Part shown: one piece after another, positions 33,491 through 42,754 of the stretch
Numbering within the stretch: position 1 is the stretch's first letter
Layout of the letters: each line of letters starts with the position of its first letter
NCBI RefSeq assembly: GCF_003465825.1
Contig: NZ_QSBV01000014.1
Location: 5,368 to 69,367, forward strand
Direction of reading: 5' to 3'
Origin: Collinsella sp. AF02-46-1
GTDB taxonomy: Bacteria; Actinomycetota; Coriobacteriia; Coriobacteriales; Coriobacteriaceae
Length of the DNA: 64,000 nt
Translations under genes and position numbers: made by a program
Notes under the pieces: model-generated
Databases searched by the model: none
What the model saw: only the letters and a program-made list of their open reading frames with translations
Told to the model about the DNA's origin: nothing

Positions 33491-34510
33491 CTAGCGCCGG
33501 AACAGCTCGCGGGCTCGGTCGCGGAGGTCGGTAGCTCGAATGACACCCTCGTAACGATTGATGCGCAGACGCGGGAAGGCGTTAAAGAAGCGTAGGTCGC
33601 GGCGGCTGAGTGACACGCTCGGTACCGGGCGGCTCATGCGCTTGCCGGCAAGGCGACGACCGAGCGACGGACGCGGCATACTCGGCGCGGCATCGGCCAC
33701 GCGGCGGGCAGCGAGCGCCAGGCCGCGAGCACCATCCGAGATAAACGTCGGCATCGAAGTCTTCTCGCGCAGGGCATCGAGCGCCGCGTCGCCCAGCTCG
33801 GCCAGCCAAGCGTTAACGGCGCGACCGCGGATATGCGTCTGCGCCACCGAGTCAATCGCCGAATCGGGAATACGTTCGAGCATAGAGTCGGAGGCGTCGG
33901 CAAGCGACTCATTGATGCGGTCGGCAAGGTCGGCACGCACACGCTCAAGCTGATCGGACAGACGCCGCCAGCTCGCCAACGAGCACACCGCATCGACCAT
34001 CATCGCGACCGCGACGATAAAGGCGGCCAAGCGCACGATTAGCACCGGCAGATGGCCAAGCAGCCCCAGCAATGCCGGCTCCACTAAACGGCAAATACAC
34101 AACGCACCCAAGCCAAACGCGCAGGCCCAGTACAGGCAGATGCGTCCGTGCAGGTTAAACGGCAGATGCGAGTAATCCCAAAACCGGGCACCCGTCGTTT
34201 TTTCCAACAGCACGCCCACGCTATATTCGATCACGCTGCATACGAGCGCGGCAGCGACAAACTGGCTCGAGGCGTCTGGGATTCCACGCAGCAGCAACCA
34301 GCACGCAATGCCGCCCGCACCGTAGATGGGACAACACGGCCCTAGCAAAAAGCCGCTGTTGGCAAAGCGTCCGTGGTTGAGCATGGCGCAGACTGTCGAC
34401 TCCCATACCCAGCCGCAAAAACCGTAGAAGGCAAACGAGAGTACCAGCGCCGAGAGCGGACAGGCGGCAAGCGTCGCGCCGTCAAATGCCATGTCGATCG
34501 CGGTTCCCAC
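33491..34510 (-). CDS. CmpB-type putative ABC transporter membrane protein
   Basis: A 339-residue membrane protein. The first half holds about five hydrophobic helices of the ABC_trans_CmpB family (FYGFCGWVWES, GFLLGPCCPIYG, FWDYSHLPFNLHGRICLYW). The second half is a soluble Arg/Ala-rich domain. The family name is historical and the function unknown; no ATPase partner is adjacent. It starts with GTG at 34510, 3 bp after the HD-domain gene; AGGAG lies inside that gene, so the two are translationally linked. Confidence 0.8.
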   Translation of the reverse strand: MGTAIDMAFDGATLAACPLSALVLSFAFYGFCGWVWESTVCAMLNHGRFANSGFLLGPCCPIYGAGGIACWLLLRGIPDASSQFVAAALVCSVIEYSVGVLLEKTTGARFWDYSHLPFNLHGRICLYWACAFGLGALCICRLVEPALLGLLGHLPVLIVRLAAFIVAVAMMVDAVCSLASWRRLSDQLERVRADLADRINESLADASDSMLERIPDSAIDSVAQTHIRGRAVNAWLAELGDAALDALREKTSMPTFISDGARGLALAARRVADAAPSMPRPSLGRRLAGKRMSRPVPSVSLSRRDLRFFNAFPRLRINRYEGVIRATDLRDRARELFRR

Positions 34511-34513
34511 CGT

Positions 34514-35071
34514 CTACCCACTCCTCTTTTCGTTCGATTCTTTGCTCGAGCCGTCACTCGGGCCCTCGTTCAAATCGTTCGCGCCGCCTTTGCGCGGCAG
34601 ACGGCCGGCAATCGTCTCGCGCAGTGCGCACCATTTATCCGCCAGGCACACAATCCATGCCTCACGACACGTCGGCGGCACCGGTACCAGCGGAAACATA
34701 TGCCGTACGATAATATTCCGCTCGCGCGGCGTCAGCTCAAAATCTTCCTCCGCACGCGCCAAGGCAAAAAACGGGTGACGAAAGCCATGCAGTCGATGGC
34801 TTGGGTCGGGATCGTGCCAGTCATAGAGAAAGTAATCGTGCAGCAGGGCCCCGCGCAGCAGCGATAAGCGGTCGACGGAGATACCGACGCGGCCCAGGCG
34901 CTCGGCAAAGGACAGACTTGCCCGCGCTACCGAGGTCACATGCGTATAGACCGTCACATCGCCATGTTGGATAAACTCATGCATCAGGTCCAAGCGGCCC
35001 GCCTGGGCAAGCTGACGGGCGGCATCGTCGACCTCGCGCGCGATTTTCTCGGCACGAACGGTATCGGACAT
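34514..35071 (-). CDS. HD domain-containing hydrolase
   Basis: A 185-residue predicted metal-dependent phosphohydrolase. The HD core shows LRGALLHDYFLYDWHD, with the paired His-Asp near residue 77, preceded by YTHVTSVARASL, which supplies an upstream His. A hydrophilic C-terminal tail (GGANDLNEGPSDGSSKESN) looks disordered. Substrate unknown. It is the first gene of a two-gene unit with the CmpB-like membrane protein. Confidence 0.85.
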   Translation of the reverse strand: MSDTVRAEKIAREVDDAARQLAQAGRLDLMHEFIQHGDVTVYTHVTSVARASLSFAERLGRVGISVDRLSLLRGALLHDYFLYDWHDPDPSHRLHGFRHPFFALARAEEDFELTPRERNIIVRHMFPLVPVPPTCREAWIVCLADKWCALRETIAGRLPRKGGANDLNEGPSDGSSKESNEKRSG

Positions 35072-35299
35072 GCGGCCTCCTTCCGGCGGCGCTCGGCGGC
35101 AAGCCGCGGCCTGCGCGCAATGAATAAAATCATCATCGAATTTACCAGTATGGCATCGGACAAAACGTTTTGCCCCACCAGTTGGCGAATTACCGCGCCG
35201 CCGTCACATATCAAACGCCAAAATGTGCGAGACTGTCTTGTGCAATTGTGCCGGCCGAGGGAGTGCCGGCGCACGATTCGCATGGAGTAACCCACAACG

Positions 35300-37081
35300 A
35301 TGCTGCTTACGCAAACGACAACGCCCGAGGACGTCAAGGCTCTCGATCGCGCCGAGCTTCCGCTGCTCTGCGGCGAGATCCGCCACGCCATTCTCGAAAG
35401 CTCCGCCGCCGTCGGCGGGCACGTTGCCCCCAACCTGGGCGTCGTTGAGCTTACGGTTGCGCTCCATCGCGTGTTTAACTCCCCCATCGACAAGATTGTC
35501 TTTGATGTTTCGCACCAGACCTACGCCCACAAGGCGCTGACTGGGCGCGCGTACACTTATATCGACCCGGCACGCTACGGCGAGGCCTCTGGTTTTGCCA
35601 ATCCTGACGAGTCCGAGCACGACCTGTTCGCCATGGGCCACACCTCCACGTCGGTGAGCCTGGGCTGCGGCTTGGCGCACGCTCGTGACCTGGCGGGCGA
35701 TGCGTACAACGTCATCACCATCATTGGCGACGGTTCGCTTTCGGGCGGTCTGGCGTTTGAGGGCTTTAACAATGCCGCCGAGCTCGACAGCAACCTGATC
35801 ATCATCGTCAACGATAACGACCAGTCCATCGCCGAAAACCACGGTGGCCTGTATCGCAATCTGGCCGAGCTACGCGCCAGCAACGGCACCTGTGAGCGCA
35901 ACGTTTTCCGCGCGATGGGGCTCGACTACTGCTATCTGGACACCGGCAACGATGTGTTGGCCCTGGTCGACACGCTGCAGGAGCTGCGCGATATCGATCA
36001 TCCCATCGTGCTGCACGTCTCCACCGCAAAGGGCAAGGGCTTTGAGCCAGCCCAGAGCGACCCCGAGCGCTGGCATCATGTGGGTCCGTTTGACATGGCG
36101 ACTGGGCGCAAGCTCTGCCCGGGCCATCCGAGCGAGCCTGCGCCGCGCACCTATGCCGACATTACGGGCGAGGCGCTCAGCGCCGCCATCGAGCGCGATC
36201 CGCAGGTCGTGGGCATCACGGCCGCCACGCCCTACATTATGGGCTTTACACCCGAGCTTCGCGCTGCCGCCGGCAAACAGTTCGTCGATGCGGGCATTGC
36301 CGAGGAGCACGCTGTGACCTTTGCCACCGCGCTTGCACGCTCGGACGCCAAGCCAGTCTTTGGTGTGTACGGCACGTTTTTGCAGCGCGCCTACGACGAG
36401 CTGTGGCACGACCTGTGCCTCAACGACGCCCCGGCAACCATCCTGGTGTTTGGCGCGTCGATCTTTGGCACCACATCCGAGACGCACCTCTCGTTCTTCG
36501 ATATTTCCATGCTGGGCGCTCTTCCCAACATGCACTACTTGGCGCCGGCCTGCATGGAGGAATATCTGTCCATGCTGAGCTGGTCGCTCGACCACCGCGA
36601 GCATCCCGTGGCGATCCGCGTACCGGGCATTGGCCTGGTGAGCCGTCCCGACCTTGCGCCCGCCGAAGGCACCGACTACAGCGCCGTTCGCTACAACGTG
36701 GTGCGCCAGGGTCGCGACGTAGCAGTGCTCGCGCTCGGCGATTTCTTTGAGCTGGGCGAGCGCGTGGCAAACCGCTTGGCTGCCGAGTACGGTATCGAGG
36801 CCACGCTCGTCAACCCGCGCTTTGCAACCGAGCTTGACCGTGAGTTCCTCGACAGCCTTGTCGCTGAGCATCGCGTTGTCGTCACCCTCGAGGACGGCAT
36901 CTTGGACGGTGGCTGGGGCGAGCGCGTGGCATGTTATCTGGCCTGCACGCCGCTGCGCACGCGCACCTTTGGCATCGCCAAGGGCTTCCCCGACCGCTAC
37001 GACCCCAACGAGTTGCTCGCTCAGAACGGCATGACGGTCGAGAACATGGCCGCCGAAGCCGTAAGGCTACTCAACGAGTAA
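35300..37081 (+). CDS. dxs: 1-deoxy-D-xylulose-5-phosphate synthase-like enzyme
   Basis: Thiamine-diphosphate enzyme of the DXS type, joining pyruvate and glyceraldehyde 3-phosphate in the first step of the MEP isoprenoid pathway. The ThDP motif is GDGSLSGGLAFEGFNNA, followed by IVNDNDQSIAENHGG; the catalytic Glu region is AEEHAVTFATALA. At 593 residues it is shorter than standard DXS (about 620-640), and some signatures differ: DVSHQTYAHK for DVGHQTYPHK, and GHTSTSVSLGCGLA for GHSSTSISAALG. It could therefore be a divergent paralogue. The ribosome site (GGAG) is 12 nt from the ATG. A strong terminator follows. Confidence 0.85.
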   Translation: MLLTQTTTPEDVKALDRAELPLLCGEIRHAILESSAAVGGHVAPNLGVVELTVALHRVFNSPIDKIVFDVSHQTYAHKALTGRAYTYIDPARYGEASGFANPDESEHDLFAMGHTSTSVSLGCGLAHARDLAGDAYNVITIIGDGSLSGGLAFEGFNNAAELDSNLIIIVNDNDQSIAENHGGLYRNLAELRASNGTCERNVFRAMGLDYCYLDTGNDVLALVDTLQELRDIDHPIVLHVSTAKGKGFEPAQSDPERWHHVGPFDMATGRKLCPGHPSEPAPRTYADITGEALSAAIERDPQVVGITAATPYIMGFTPELRAAAGKQFVDAGIAEEHAVTFATALARSDAKPVFGVYGTFLQRAYDELWHDLCLNDAPATILVFGASIFGTTSETHLSFFDISMLGALPNMHYLAPACMEEYLSMLSWSLDHREHPVAIRVPGIGLVSRPDLAPAEGTDYSAVRYNVVRQGRDVAVLALGDFFELGERVANRLAAEYGIEATLVNPRFATELDREFLDSLVAEHRVVVTLEDGILDGGWGERVACYLACTPLRTRTFGIAKGFPDRYDPNELLAQNGMTVENMAAEAVRLLNE

Positions 37082-37082
37082 G

Positions 37083-37121
37083 AAAACCTCCGCAAGGGAA
37101 GCACCCCTGCGGAGGTTTTTG
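37083..37121 (+). terminator. Terminator of the dxs-like gene
   Basis: AAAACCTCCGCAGGGG-type stem beginning 2 bp after the stop codon, with tail TTTTTGTTTT. Confidence 0.95.
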
Positions 37122-37137
37122 TTTTCACGACACGATT

Positions 37138-37354
37138 ATCTCAATCTGTAACATCTAGGGCCCGAATTTCCGTCTACCTGTTACAGATTGAGATAAGACA
37201 TCTTAGTCCCAGACCTTTGTCTCAATCTGTAACAGATAGGGACCTTTTGGCCGTCCAGATGTTACAGATTGAGACATTCGAATTCCCCTGAAGAGAAAAT
37301 CTCGATCTGTAACAGTTACTCGGCAAAAACGGCTGCAGATGTTACAGATTGAGA
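37138..37354. repeat. 81-bp-period array of alternating inverted repeats
   Basis: Six copies of a 15-16 nt repeat (core CTCAATCTGTAACA) in strictly alternating orientation start at 37138, 37179, 37219, 37260, 37300 and 37340. They form three hairpins with perfect or one-mismatch stems, each with a 25-nt loop, and adjacent hairpins are 24 nt apart. The outermost pair is A-T in hairpin 1 and G-C in hairpin 2, a compensatory change. Loops 1 and 2 resemble each other (TAGGG...CCGTC). Confidence 0.9.
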
Positions 37355-37387
37355 CAAAGCAGCGAGACAGGCCACCACATCTGCAAG

Positions 37388-37423
37388 AACCACCACAAAG
37401 GTGCCTGTCCCTTTTTGGTAGGT
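37388..37423. repeat. Chimeric hairpin element
   Basis: The left half, 24 nt from AACCACCACAAAG to CCTGTCCC, is identical to the left half of the element at 12805. The right half, TTTTTGGTAGGT, is that of the element at 7952. The two arms no longer pair well. Confidence 0.75.
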
Positions 37424-37465
37424 ACAATAACCCATAAGGTAAGTATGTTTCTGAGTTATTTCGTG

Positions 37466-37495
37466 TTGACCCATTTGAGCGCGATGGGGTATAAC
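37466..37495 (+). promoter_or_regulatory. Promoter of the amino-acid ABC operon
   Basis: TTGACC (37466-37471) and TATAAC (37490-37495) with an 18-bp spacer, 43 bp upstream of the binding-protein start codon. The best sigma-70-type promoter seen in the window. Confidence 0.8.
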
Positions 37496-37538
37496 TCTAC
37501 TCAACCGCTAGGGATTTTATTGAGAAAGGTGTTCTCCC

Positions 37539-38534
37539 ATGAGCAAGAACCTCTCCCAGCAGGTCGTTCTCGACCGCCGCGGCTTCGTTGCCGCCACCTT
37601 CGCAACCGTCGCCGGCCTTGGTCTTGCCGGCTGCTCCGACACCAGCGCCGAGGCCGACAAGGGTTCCGCCGCCGGCTCTTCCAAGAGCTCCGAAGATGCC
37701 GAGGCTTCCACCACGCTCGACGCTAAGGCATTCGACAAGCTCGTCGACAACGGCCCCAAGGCCGATGACGATGCCATCGCCGCCAGCACCTGGGCCACGG
37801 CCGTCAAGGACGCCGGTGTCTTTAAGATCGGTGGCGTTCAGACCTCCACGCTCTTCTCCCTCCTCAACGAGAAAGACGGTCAGACCCGCGGCTTCGACGC
37901 CGGTATCGCACAGCTTCTGTCCAACTACATTCTGGGCGAGAACAAGGTCGAGATCACCCAGGTGACCTCGGACACGCGCGAGTCCGTCCTGCAGAACGGC
38001 CAGGTCGACGCCGTCTTTGCCACCTACACCATCACTGACGATCGCAAGAAGCTCGTCTCCTTTGCCGGTCCCTACTACTACACCCAGCAGGCCATCCTGG
38101 TGCTCGCCGACAACGACGACATCAAGAGCGTCGACGACCTGGCCGACAAGAACGTCGCCGTCCAGTCCGGCTCCAACGGCCCTGCCATCCTGGAGGAGCT
38201 CGCTCCCAAGGCCAGCCAGCAGGAGTTCAAGACCGACGAGGAGGCCCGCCAGGCACTCCAGCAGGGTCGCGTTGACGCCTACGTCATCGACAACAACATG
38301 CAGCAGAGCGCCCTAGTCCGCGAGCCCGGTAAGTATAAGATCGCCGGCAAGCCCTTCGGCAGCAAGGAGCCCTATGGCATCGGCCTGCCGCTCGATTCCG
38401 ACGGCGTCGCCTTCGTTAACGACTTCCTTAAGAAGATTGAGGACGACGGCACCTGGACCGAGCTGTGGCAGATCTGCATCGGTGACCGCACGGGTGACAC
38501 CAATGTTCCCGAGCTGCCCGAGATCGGCGCCTAG
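37539..38534 (+). CDS. Amino-acid ABC transporter substrate-binding lipoprotein (glutamate type)
   Basis: Periplasmic-binding-protein-like lipoprotein of family 3 (polar amino acids), 331 residues. The signal peptide carries a twin-Arg LDRRGF motif and a lipobox LAGC with lipidated Cys32. An Ala/Ser/Asp/Glu-rich linker (about 35-75) follows, then the bilobed domain: VFKIGGVQTSTLFSLLNEKD, RGFDAGIAQLL, and DAVFATYTITDDRKKLVSFAGPYYYTQQAI, which resembles GluB of actinobacteria. First gene of a five-gene plus-strand cluster. A hairpin after the gene may favour higher expression of this component. Confidence 0.93.
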   Translation: MSKNLSQQVVLDRRGFVAATFATVAGLGLAGCSDTSAEADKGSAAGSSKSSEDAEASTTLDAKAFDKLVDNGPKADDDAIAASTWATAVKDAGVFKIGGVQTSTLFSLLNEKDGQTRGFDAGIAQLLSNYILGENKVEITQVTSDTRESVLQNGQVDAVFATYTITDDRKKLVSFAGPYYYTQQAILVLADNDDIKSVDDLADKNVAVQSGSNGPAILEELAPKASQQEFKTDEEARQALQQGRVDAYVIDNNMQQSALVREPGKYKIAGKPFGSKEPYGIGLPLDSDGVAFVNDFLKKIEDDGTWTELWQICIGDRTGDTNVPELPEIGA

Positions 38535-38622
38535 GCAACGCGCCTAGTAACGGCCGCAACGAAACCTTACGGAAACGCACGGTGCGCTTTATTGCGCTAA
38601 ACTGTTTCTTCACTGAGTTGTC

Positions 38623-38648
38623 GGGGCTTCCGTACACACGGGAGCCCC
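38623..38648 (+). terminator. Intercistronic hairpin, partial terminator
   Basis: GGGGCTTCCGT pairs with ACGGGAGCCCC (one mismatch, 4-nt loop), followed by TTTCCTT, between the binding-protein and first permease genes. Such hairpins commonly give excess binding protein over permease. Confidence 0.7.
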
Positions 38649-38672
38649 TTTCCTTATCGGCGGGAGGTCCGC

Positions 38673-39332
38673 ATGAGTCTCTCCGAGCTCTGGTCGCTCT
38701 ATGGCCAGAACTACATTGACGCGCTGCTAGCAACCTGGGGCATGACGCTTGAGTCGTTTGCCATCGCCATGGTGCTGGCCGTCGCCGTCACCGTGATGCG
38801 CGTGTCGCCGCTCAAACCGCTGCGCGTCTTTGGCGACCTGTATGTCCAGGTCTTCCGTAACATCCCCGGCATCGCGCTGCTCATTATCGTCGTCTACGCG
38901 CTGCCGCCGCTCAAGGTCGTCCTGCCCTACCGCACCTGCGTCATCGTCGCCACAGTGCTCTTGGGTTCTGCCTTTGGCTCCGAGAACTTTATGAGCGGCA
39001 TCAACACCGTCGGTGTCGGCCAGGTGGAAGCCGCCCGCTCGCTGGGCATGAGCTTCAGCCGTATCCTCGCCAAGATCGTGATTCCGCAGGCGCTGCGCTC
39101 GAGCGTGCTGCCCATGACCAACCTCTTTATCGCCGTCATGCTCACCACCGCGCTCGGCAGTCAGGTGCCGCTTAAACCGCAGGAGCTCACCGGCGTGGTG
39201 AGCTACATCAACACGCGCTCGCTCGGCGGCGTCGCCGCGTTCTTTATCTCGGCGCTCGGCTACCTGGGCACGGCCTTTGTGGTGAGCCACATTGGCAACT
39301 ATATCGATAAGAAGGTGAGGATCCTCCGATGA
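38673..39332 (+). CDS. Amino-acid ABC transporter permease 1
   Basis: A 219-residue inner-membrane permease of the HisM/GluC type with about five helices. The EAA-like loop is GQVEAARSLGMSFSRILAKIVIPQALR. GGGAGG lies 5 nt before the ATG. It overlaps the second permease by 4 bp (ATGA), indicating coupled translation. It forms the channel with the following gene product. Confidence 0.95.
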   Translation: MSLSELWSLYGQNYIDALLATWGMTLESFAIAMVLAVAVTVMRVSPLKPLRVFGDLYVQVFRNIPGIALLIIVVYALPPLKVVLPYRTCVIVATVLLGSAFGSENFMSGINTVGVGQVEAARSLGMSFSRILAKIVIPQALRSSVLPMTNLFIAVMLTTALGSQVPLKPQELTGVVSYINTRSLGGVAAFFISALGYLGTAFVVSHIGNYIDKKVRILR

Positions 39333-40162
39333 GCAAGCACTCCACCTCCGCGCTCACCATGCGCGATGCGCTCTACGAGGCTCCCGGCCCCAAGATGCGC
39401 GCCAAGATTCGCGTCGGCACCGCCATCTCACTTGTTGCCGTGGCCGCGCTCATCGCTCTGGTACTGCAGCGCTTTTATGTGACCGGCCAGCTTTCGGTCC
39501 ATTACTGGTACTTCTTTACGCACCTCACCACCTGGAAGTTCCTGCTTGCCGGTTTTGAGGGCACAGTAAAGGTCGCGCTCACCGCCGGCGCCATCGCGCT
39601 GGTACTGGGCTTAGCCCTCATGCTCGGCCGTACCAGCGACATCAAGCCGCTGCAGCTGGTCTGCCGCGTGTTCACCGATTTCTTCCGTGGCGTGCCGAGC
39701 CTGCTGTTCATCTACTTCTTCTTTTTGGTGCTGCCCCAGTACAAGATCGCGCTGCCGTCGTTTTGGATGCTCACGCTTCCCGTCGCGCTCGCCGCAGCCG
39801 GCGTACTCGCCGAGATCTTCCGCGCCGGCGTCAATGCCGTGCCGCGCGGCCAGGTCGAGGCCGCCCAGGCGCTCGGTCTCTCCAAGGCTAAAATCACCTT
39901 TAAAATCGTGCTGCCGCAGGCCATTCGGTTTATCATTCCGTCGTTGATTTCGCAGCTTGTGGTCGTCGTCAAAGACACCACCGTCGCCTACGTGGTGAGC
40001 TACCCCGACCTTATGCAAAACGCCCGCGTGCTCATTACCAACTACGACGCCCTCGTGTCGGTCTACCTGGTGATCGCGGTCATCTATATCCTCATCAACG
40101 TCGCAATCAACAAGGCCGCTGTCTACGTTTCGCACAAAACCGGCGCGACCATCATTCGCTAA
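39329..40162 (+). CDS. Amino-acid ABC transporter permease 2
   Basis: A 277-residue permease of the GluD type. The N-terminal 50 residues are cytoplasmic, followed by five or six helices. The ATPase-contact loop is GQVEAAQALGLSKAKITFKIVLPQAIR. It begins within the stop codon of permease 1. The pair GluC/GluD-like, with one binding protein and one ATPase, matches actinobacterial glutamate uptake systems. Confidence 0.95.
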   Translation: MSKHSTSALTMRDALYEAPGPKMRAKIRVGTAISLVAVAALIALVLQRFYVTGQLSVHYWYFFTHLTTWKFLLAGFEGTVKVALTAGAIALVLGLALMLGRTSDIKPLQLVCRVFTDFFRGVPSLLFIYFFFLVLPQYKIALPSFWMLTLPVALAAAGVLAEIFRAGVNAVPRGQVEAAQALGLSKAKITFKIVLPQAIRFIIPSLISQLVVVVKDTTVAYVVSYPDLMQNARVLITNYDALVSVYLVIAVIYILINVAINKAAVYVSHKTGATIIR

Positions 40163-40198
40163 CGATTTACCATTTCGAGTCATAAGGAGCCGAGCACC

Positions 40199-40963
<765 letters not shown>

Positions 40964-41015
40964 CCCAATTGCCATATCCGCTCGCCATGACCATCCAAAC
41001 TCGAAAGCAACACCT

Positions 41016-41825
41016 ATGATCGGAACTCGCACTTCATCGTCCTACACCCCACATGTCGACGTCGCCCCCACCGACCGCCCACTCATCCTCGTCGCGCCGC
41101 GTTGGGAAGAGGCAAAGCCGTTTTTAAGCGAGACACTCTCCCCCAACGAGGAAATCGCAAGTGTCTTTGTCGATGCCATCCTTGCCGCCGGCGGCCTGCC
41201 GCTGCAGATGTCCATCACCGAGGACATTGAGGTCATCCGTCATTACGTCGATATCGCCGACGGCATCGCCATTCCCGGCGGCCCCGATGTCAATCCCAAA
41301 CGTTGGGGCGATGATCGACCCTACGACCCCACGCTGTGCTGTGAGATCCGCGATAGCTTTGAGTTTAAGCTGGTCGGCGAGGTGCTCCGCGCCAAAAAGC
41401 CGCTCTTTACCACCTGCCGCGGCACGCAGTTGCTCAATGTCGCCACTGGCGGCACTCTGTGCATGGACGTGCCGAGCCTGGGCGCTCGCGAGGGCCGCAC
41501 ACAGTGGCGCCATACCCACGTGCTCAACGATCCCGTGCACCCTGTCGAAGTCATGCCGGGCTCGCTGCTGGAGCGCGCGCTTGGCGGCCACAGACTGATC
41601 CAGACCAACTCAGCACATCACTGCTGCGTCGATCGTCTGGGTAAAAGCACGCGCTTGGTCGCCAAGGCAACCGACGGTATTCCCGAGTGCATCGAGGTCG
41701 AAGGCCAACCATTCTGTCTAGGCGTGCAATGGCATCCCGAGTACACGTGGAAGACGCTCGAAACCGACTTTAACCTGTGGAAGTCGTTTGTCGAGGCGGC
41801 GGCAAAGGTAAAGCAGGCCCGCTAG
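41016..41825 (+). CDS. Gamma-glutamyl-gamma-aminobutyrate hydrolase family protein (peptidase C26)
   Basis: Class-I glutamine-amidotransferase-like hydrolase of the PuuD/C26 group, cleaving gamma-glutamyl amides. The nucleophile is the Cys of TTCRGTQLLN (about residue 134); the His-Glu of the triad is in GVQWHPEYTW. IPGGPDVNPKRWGDD is typical. The ATG at 41016 gives 269 residues with a weak ribosome site; the longer frame from 40839 overlaps the ATPase gene in another frame. Only 52 bp after the importer ATPase, it is probably in the same operon, which suggests it releases glutamate from imported gamma-glutamyl compounds. Confidence 0.9.
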   Translation: MIGTRTSSSYTPHVDVAPTDRPLILVAPRWEEAKPFLSETLSPNEEIASVFVDAILAAGGLPLQMSITEDIEVIRHYVDIADGIAIPGGPDVNPKRWGDDRPYDPTLCCEIRDSFEFKLVGEVLRAKKPLFTTCRGTQLLNVATGGTLCMDVPSLGAREGRTQWRHTHVLNDPVHPVEVMPGSLLERALGGHRLIQTNSAHHCCVDRLGKSTRLVAKATDGIPECIEVEGQPFCLGVQWHPEYTWKTLETDFNLWKSFVEAAAKVKQAR

Positions 41826-41860
41826 CTCGCGAACCACTCAGGTTAAAGCCTCCTAAGCCG

Positions 41861-41895
41861 GGGGGGGCGGACACCAGCTACGGTGCCCGCCCCCC
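41861..41895. terminator. Bidirectional terminator
   Basis: A G-run/C-run stem (GGGGGGGCGG with CCGCCCCCC, plus an inner CACC/GGTG) between the convergent C26 hydrolase gene and the ABC-2 exporter genes. Confidence 0.75.
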
Positions 41896-41935
41896 TGTAT
41901 TTGATATGCTCGGTATGATTATCCCTCACAAACAA

Positions 41936-42754
41936 TCAGAGAAATCTCGACCGCAATCGGTCGACAGTAAAGCAAATGATAAAAACGCTTGCTACGTTTA
42001 TGAGGCAGTCAATTAAAATCGAGATGCATTGACCATTCCCCAACGGGGTCACGCCGCAAATCCACATGAGCATCGAGGCTGGAAGCGGAAGCATGGAATT
42101 GGCCCCGATCTGTATGTAGATCGCTACGACGTTGACAAGCAACAGCATGCCAATCGGACCGAAGCCGGACCCAAAATAGGAAACAACGATTACGCAAGAA
42201 ACCACGTATGCAAGGCAGGCAGCGGCAGCAAGAACAAGTCGATAGCAAAATACATGCAGGTTGAAATACTGCTGAGCATCCGAAACGATTGCGCAGTTAA
42301 GACAGTACAAAACGACACTCGACAGGACAAACGCGCCCAAAAGGGCAAAAGAAGATAGCACCACTCGCGCAACGATAGCGCACACACGCTTCCCTCCCCG
42401 AGCCTCCGACAACCCCCACGGTTCCTCGACAAAGCCCGAACTGACAAAGCGCGGCACAATGCAAGCCGCGATGAACGGAAAGAACAATGCATGGGCCAAC
42501 GGGGCTACGTTGAACAGCAGACCGCGAAAAACCTCTGCATTGCCAAATAGAAGGACATCCTCCGCCGATAGCCGAAGCGTCGGGTCTGGGAAAAAACCCA
42601 AGAAACTGTTCTCACGGAAGCTACAGAACCACATCGGGAAAGAATTAAGCTGCAATATCACCATGTACGCATAAATTACCAGGATTAAGGCGTACGCCCA
42701 TTTGCTCACATGCTTCAATTCTGACTGGAGAAGTCTTTTAATCTGACGAGCCAT
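41936..42754 (-). CDS. ABC-2 type exporter permease, second subunit
   Basis: A 272-residue protein with about six hydrophobic helices and no recognised soluble domain, of the ABC-2 permease type. The start at 42754 has GGGGG 9 nt upstream; a GTG at 42763 is the alternative. The gene overlaps the end of the first permease by 17 bp. Base composition is clearly lower in GC than that of the flanking housekeeping genes, which suggests later acquisition. Last gene of a three-gene exporter; substrate unknown, perhaps a peptide or toxin. Confidence 0.8.
   Translation of the reverse strand: MARQIKRLLQSELKHVSKWAYALILVIYAYMVILQLNSFPMWFCSFRENSFLGFFPDPTLRLSAEDVLLFGNAEVFRGLLFNVAPLAHALFFPFIAACIVPRFVSSGFVEEPWGLSEARGGKRVCAIVARVVLSSFALLGAFVLSSVVLYCLNCAIVSDAQQYFNLHVFCYRLVLAAAACLAYVVSCVIVVSYFGSGFGPIGMLLLVNVVAIYIQIGANSMLPLPASMLMWICGVTPLGNGQCISILIDCLINVASVFIICFTVDRLRSRFL

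Larger units (their letters stand above)
37082..37538. other. 457-bp gap: terminator, hairpin array, chimeric repeat, promoter
   Basis: No gene. It contains, in order, the dxs terminator (37083-37121), a regular array of inverted repeats (37138-37354), a chimeric stop-codon-type hairpin element (37388-37423) and the promoter of the amino-acid ABC operon (37466-37495). Confidence 0.85.

Noticed and set aside
37138..37354. CRISPR array
   Set aside because: Repeats are only 15-16 nt and alternate in orientation, the loops of units 1 and 2 resemble each other, and there are no cas genes.
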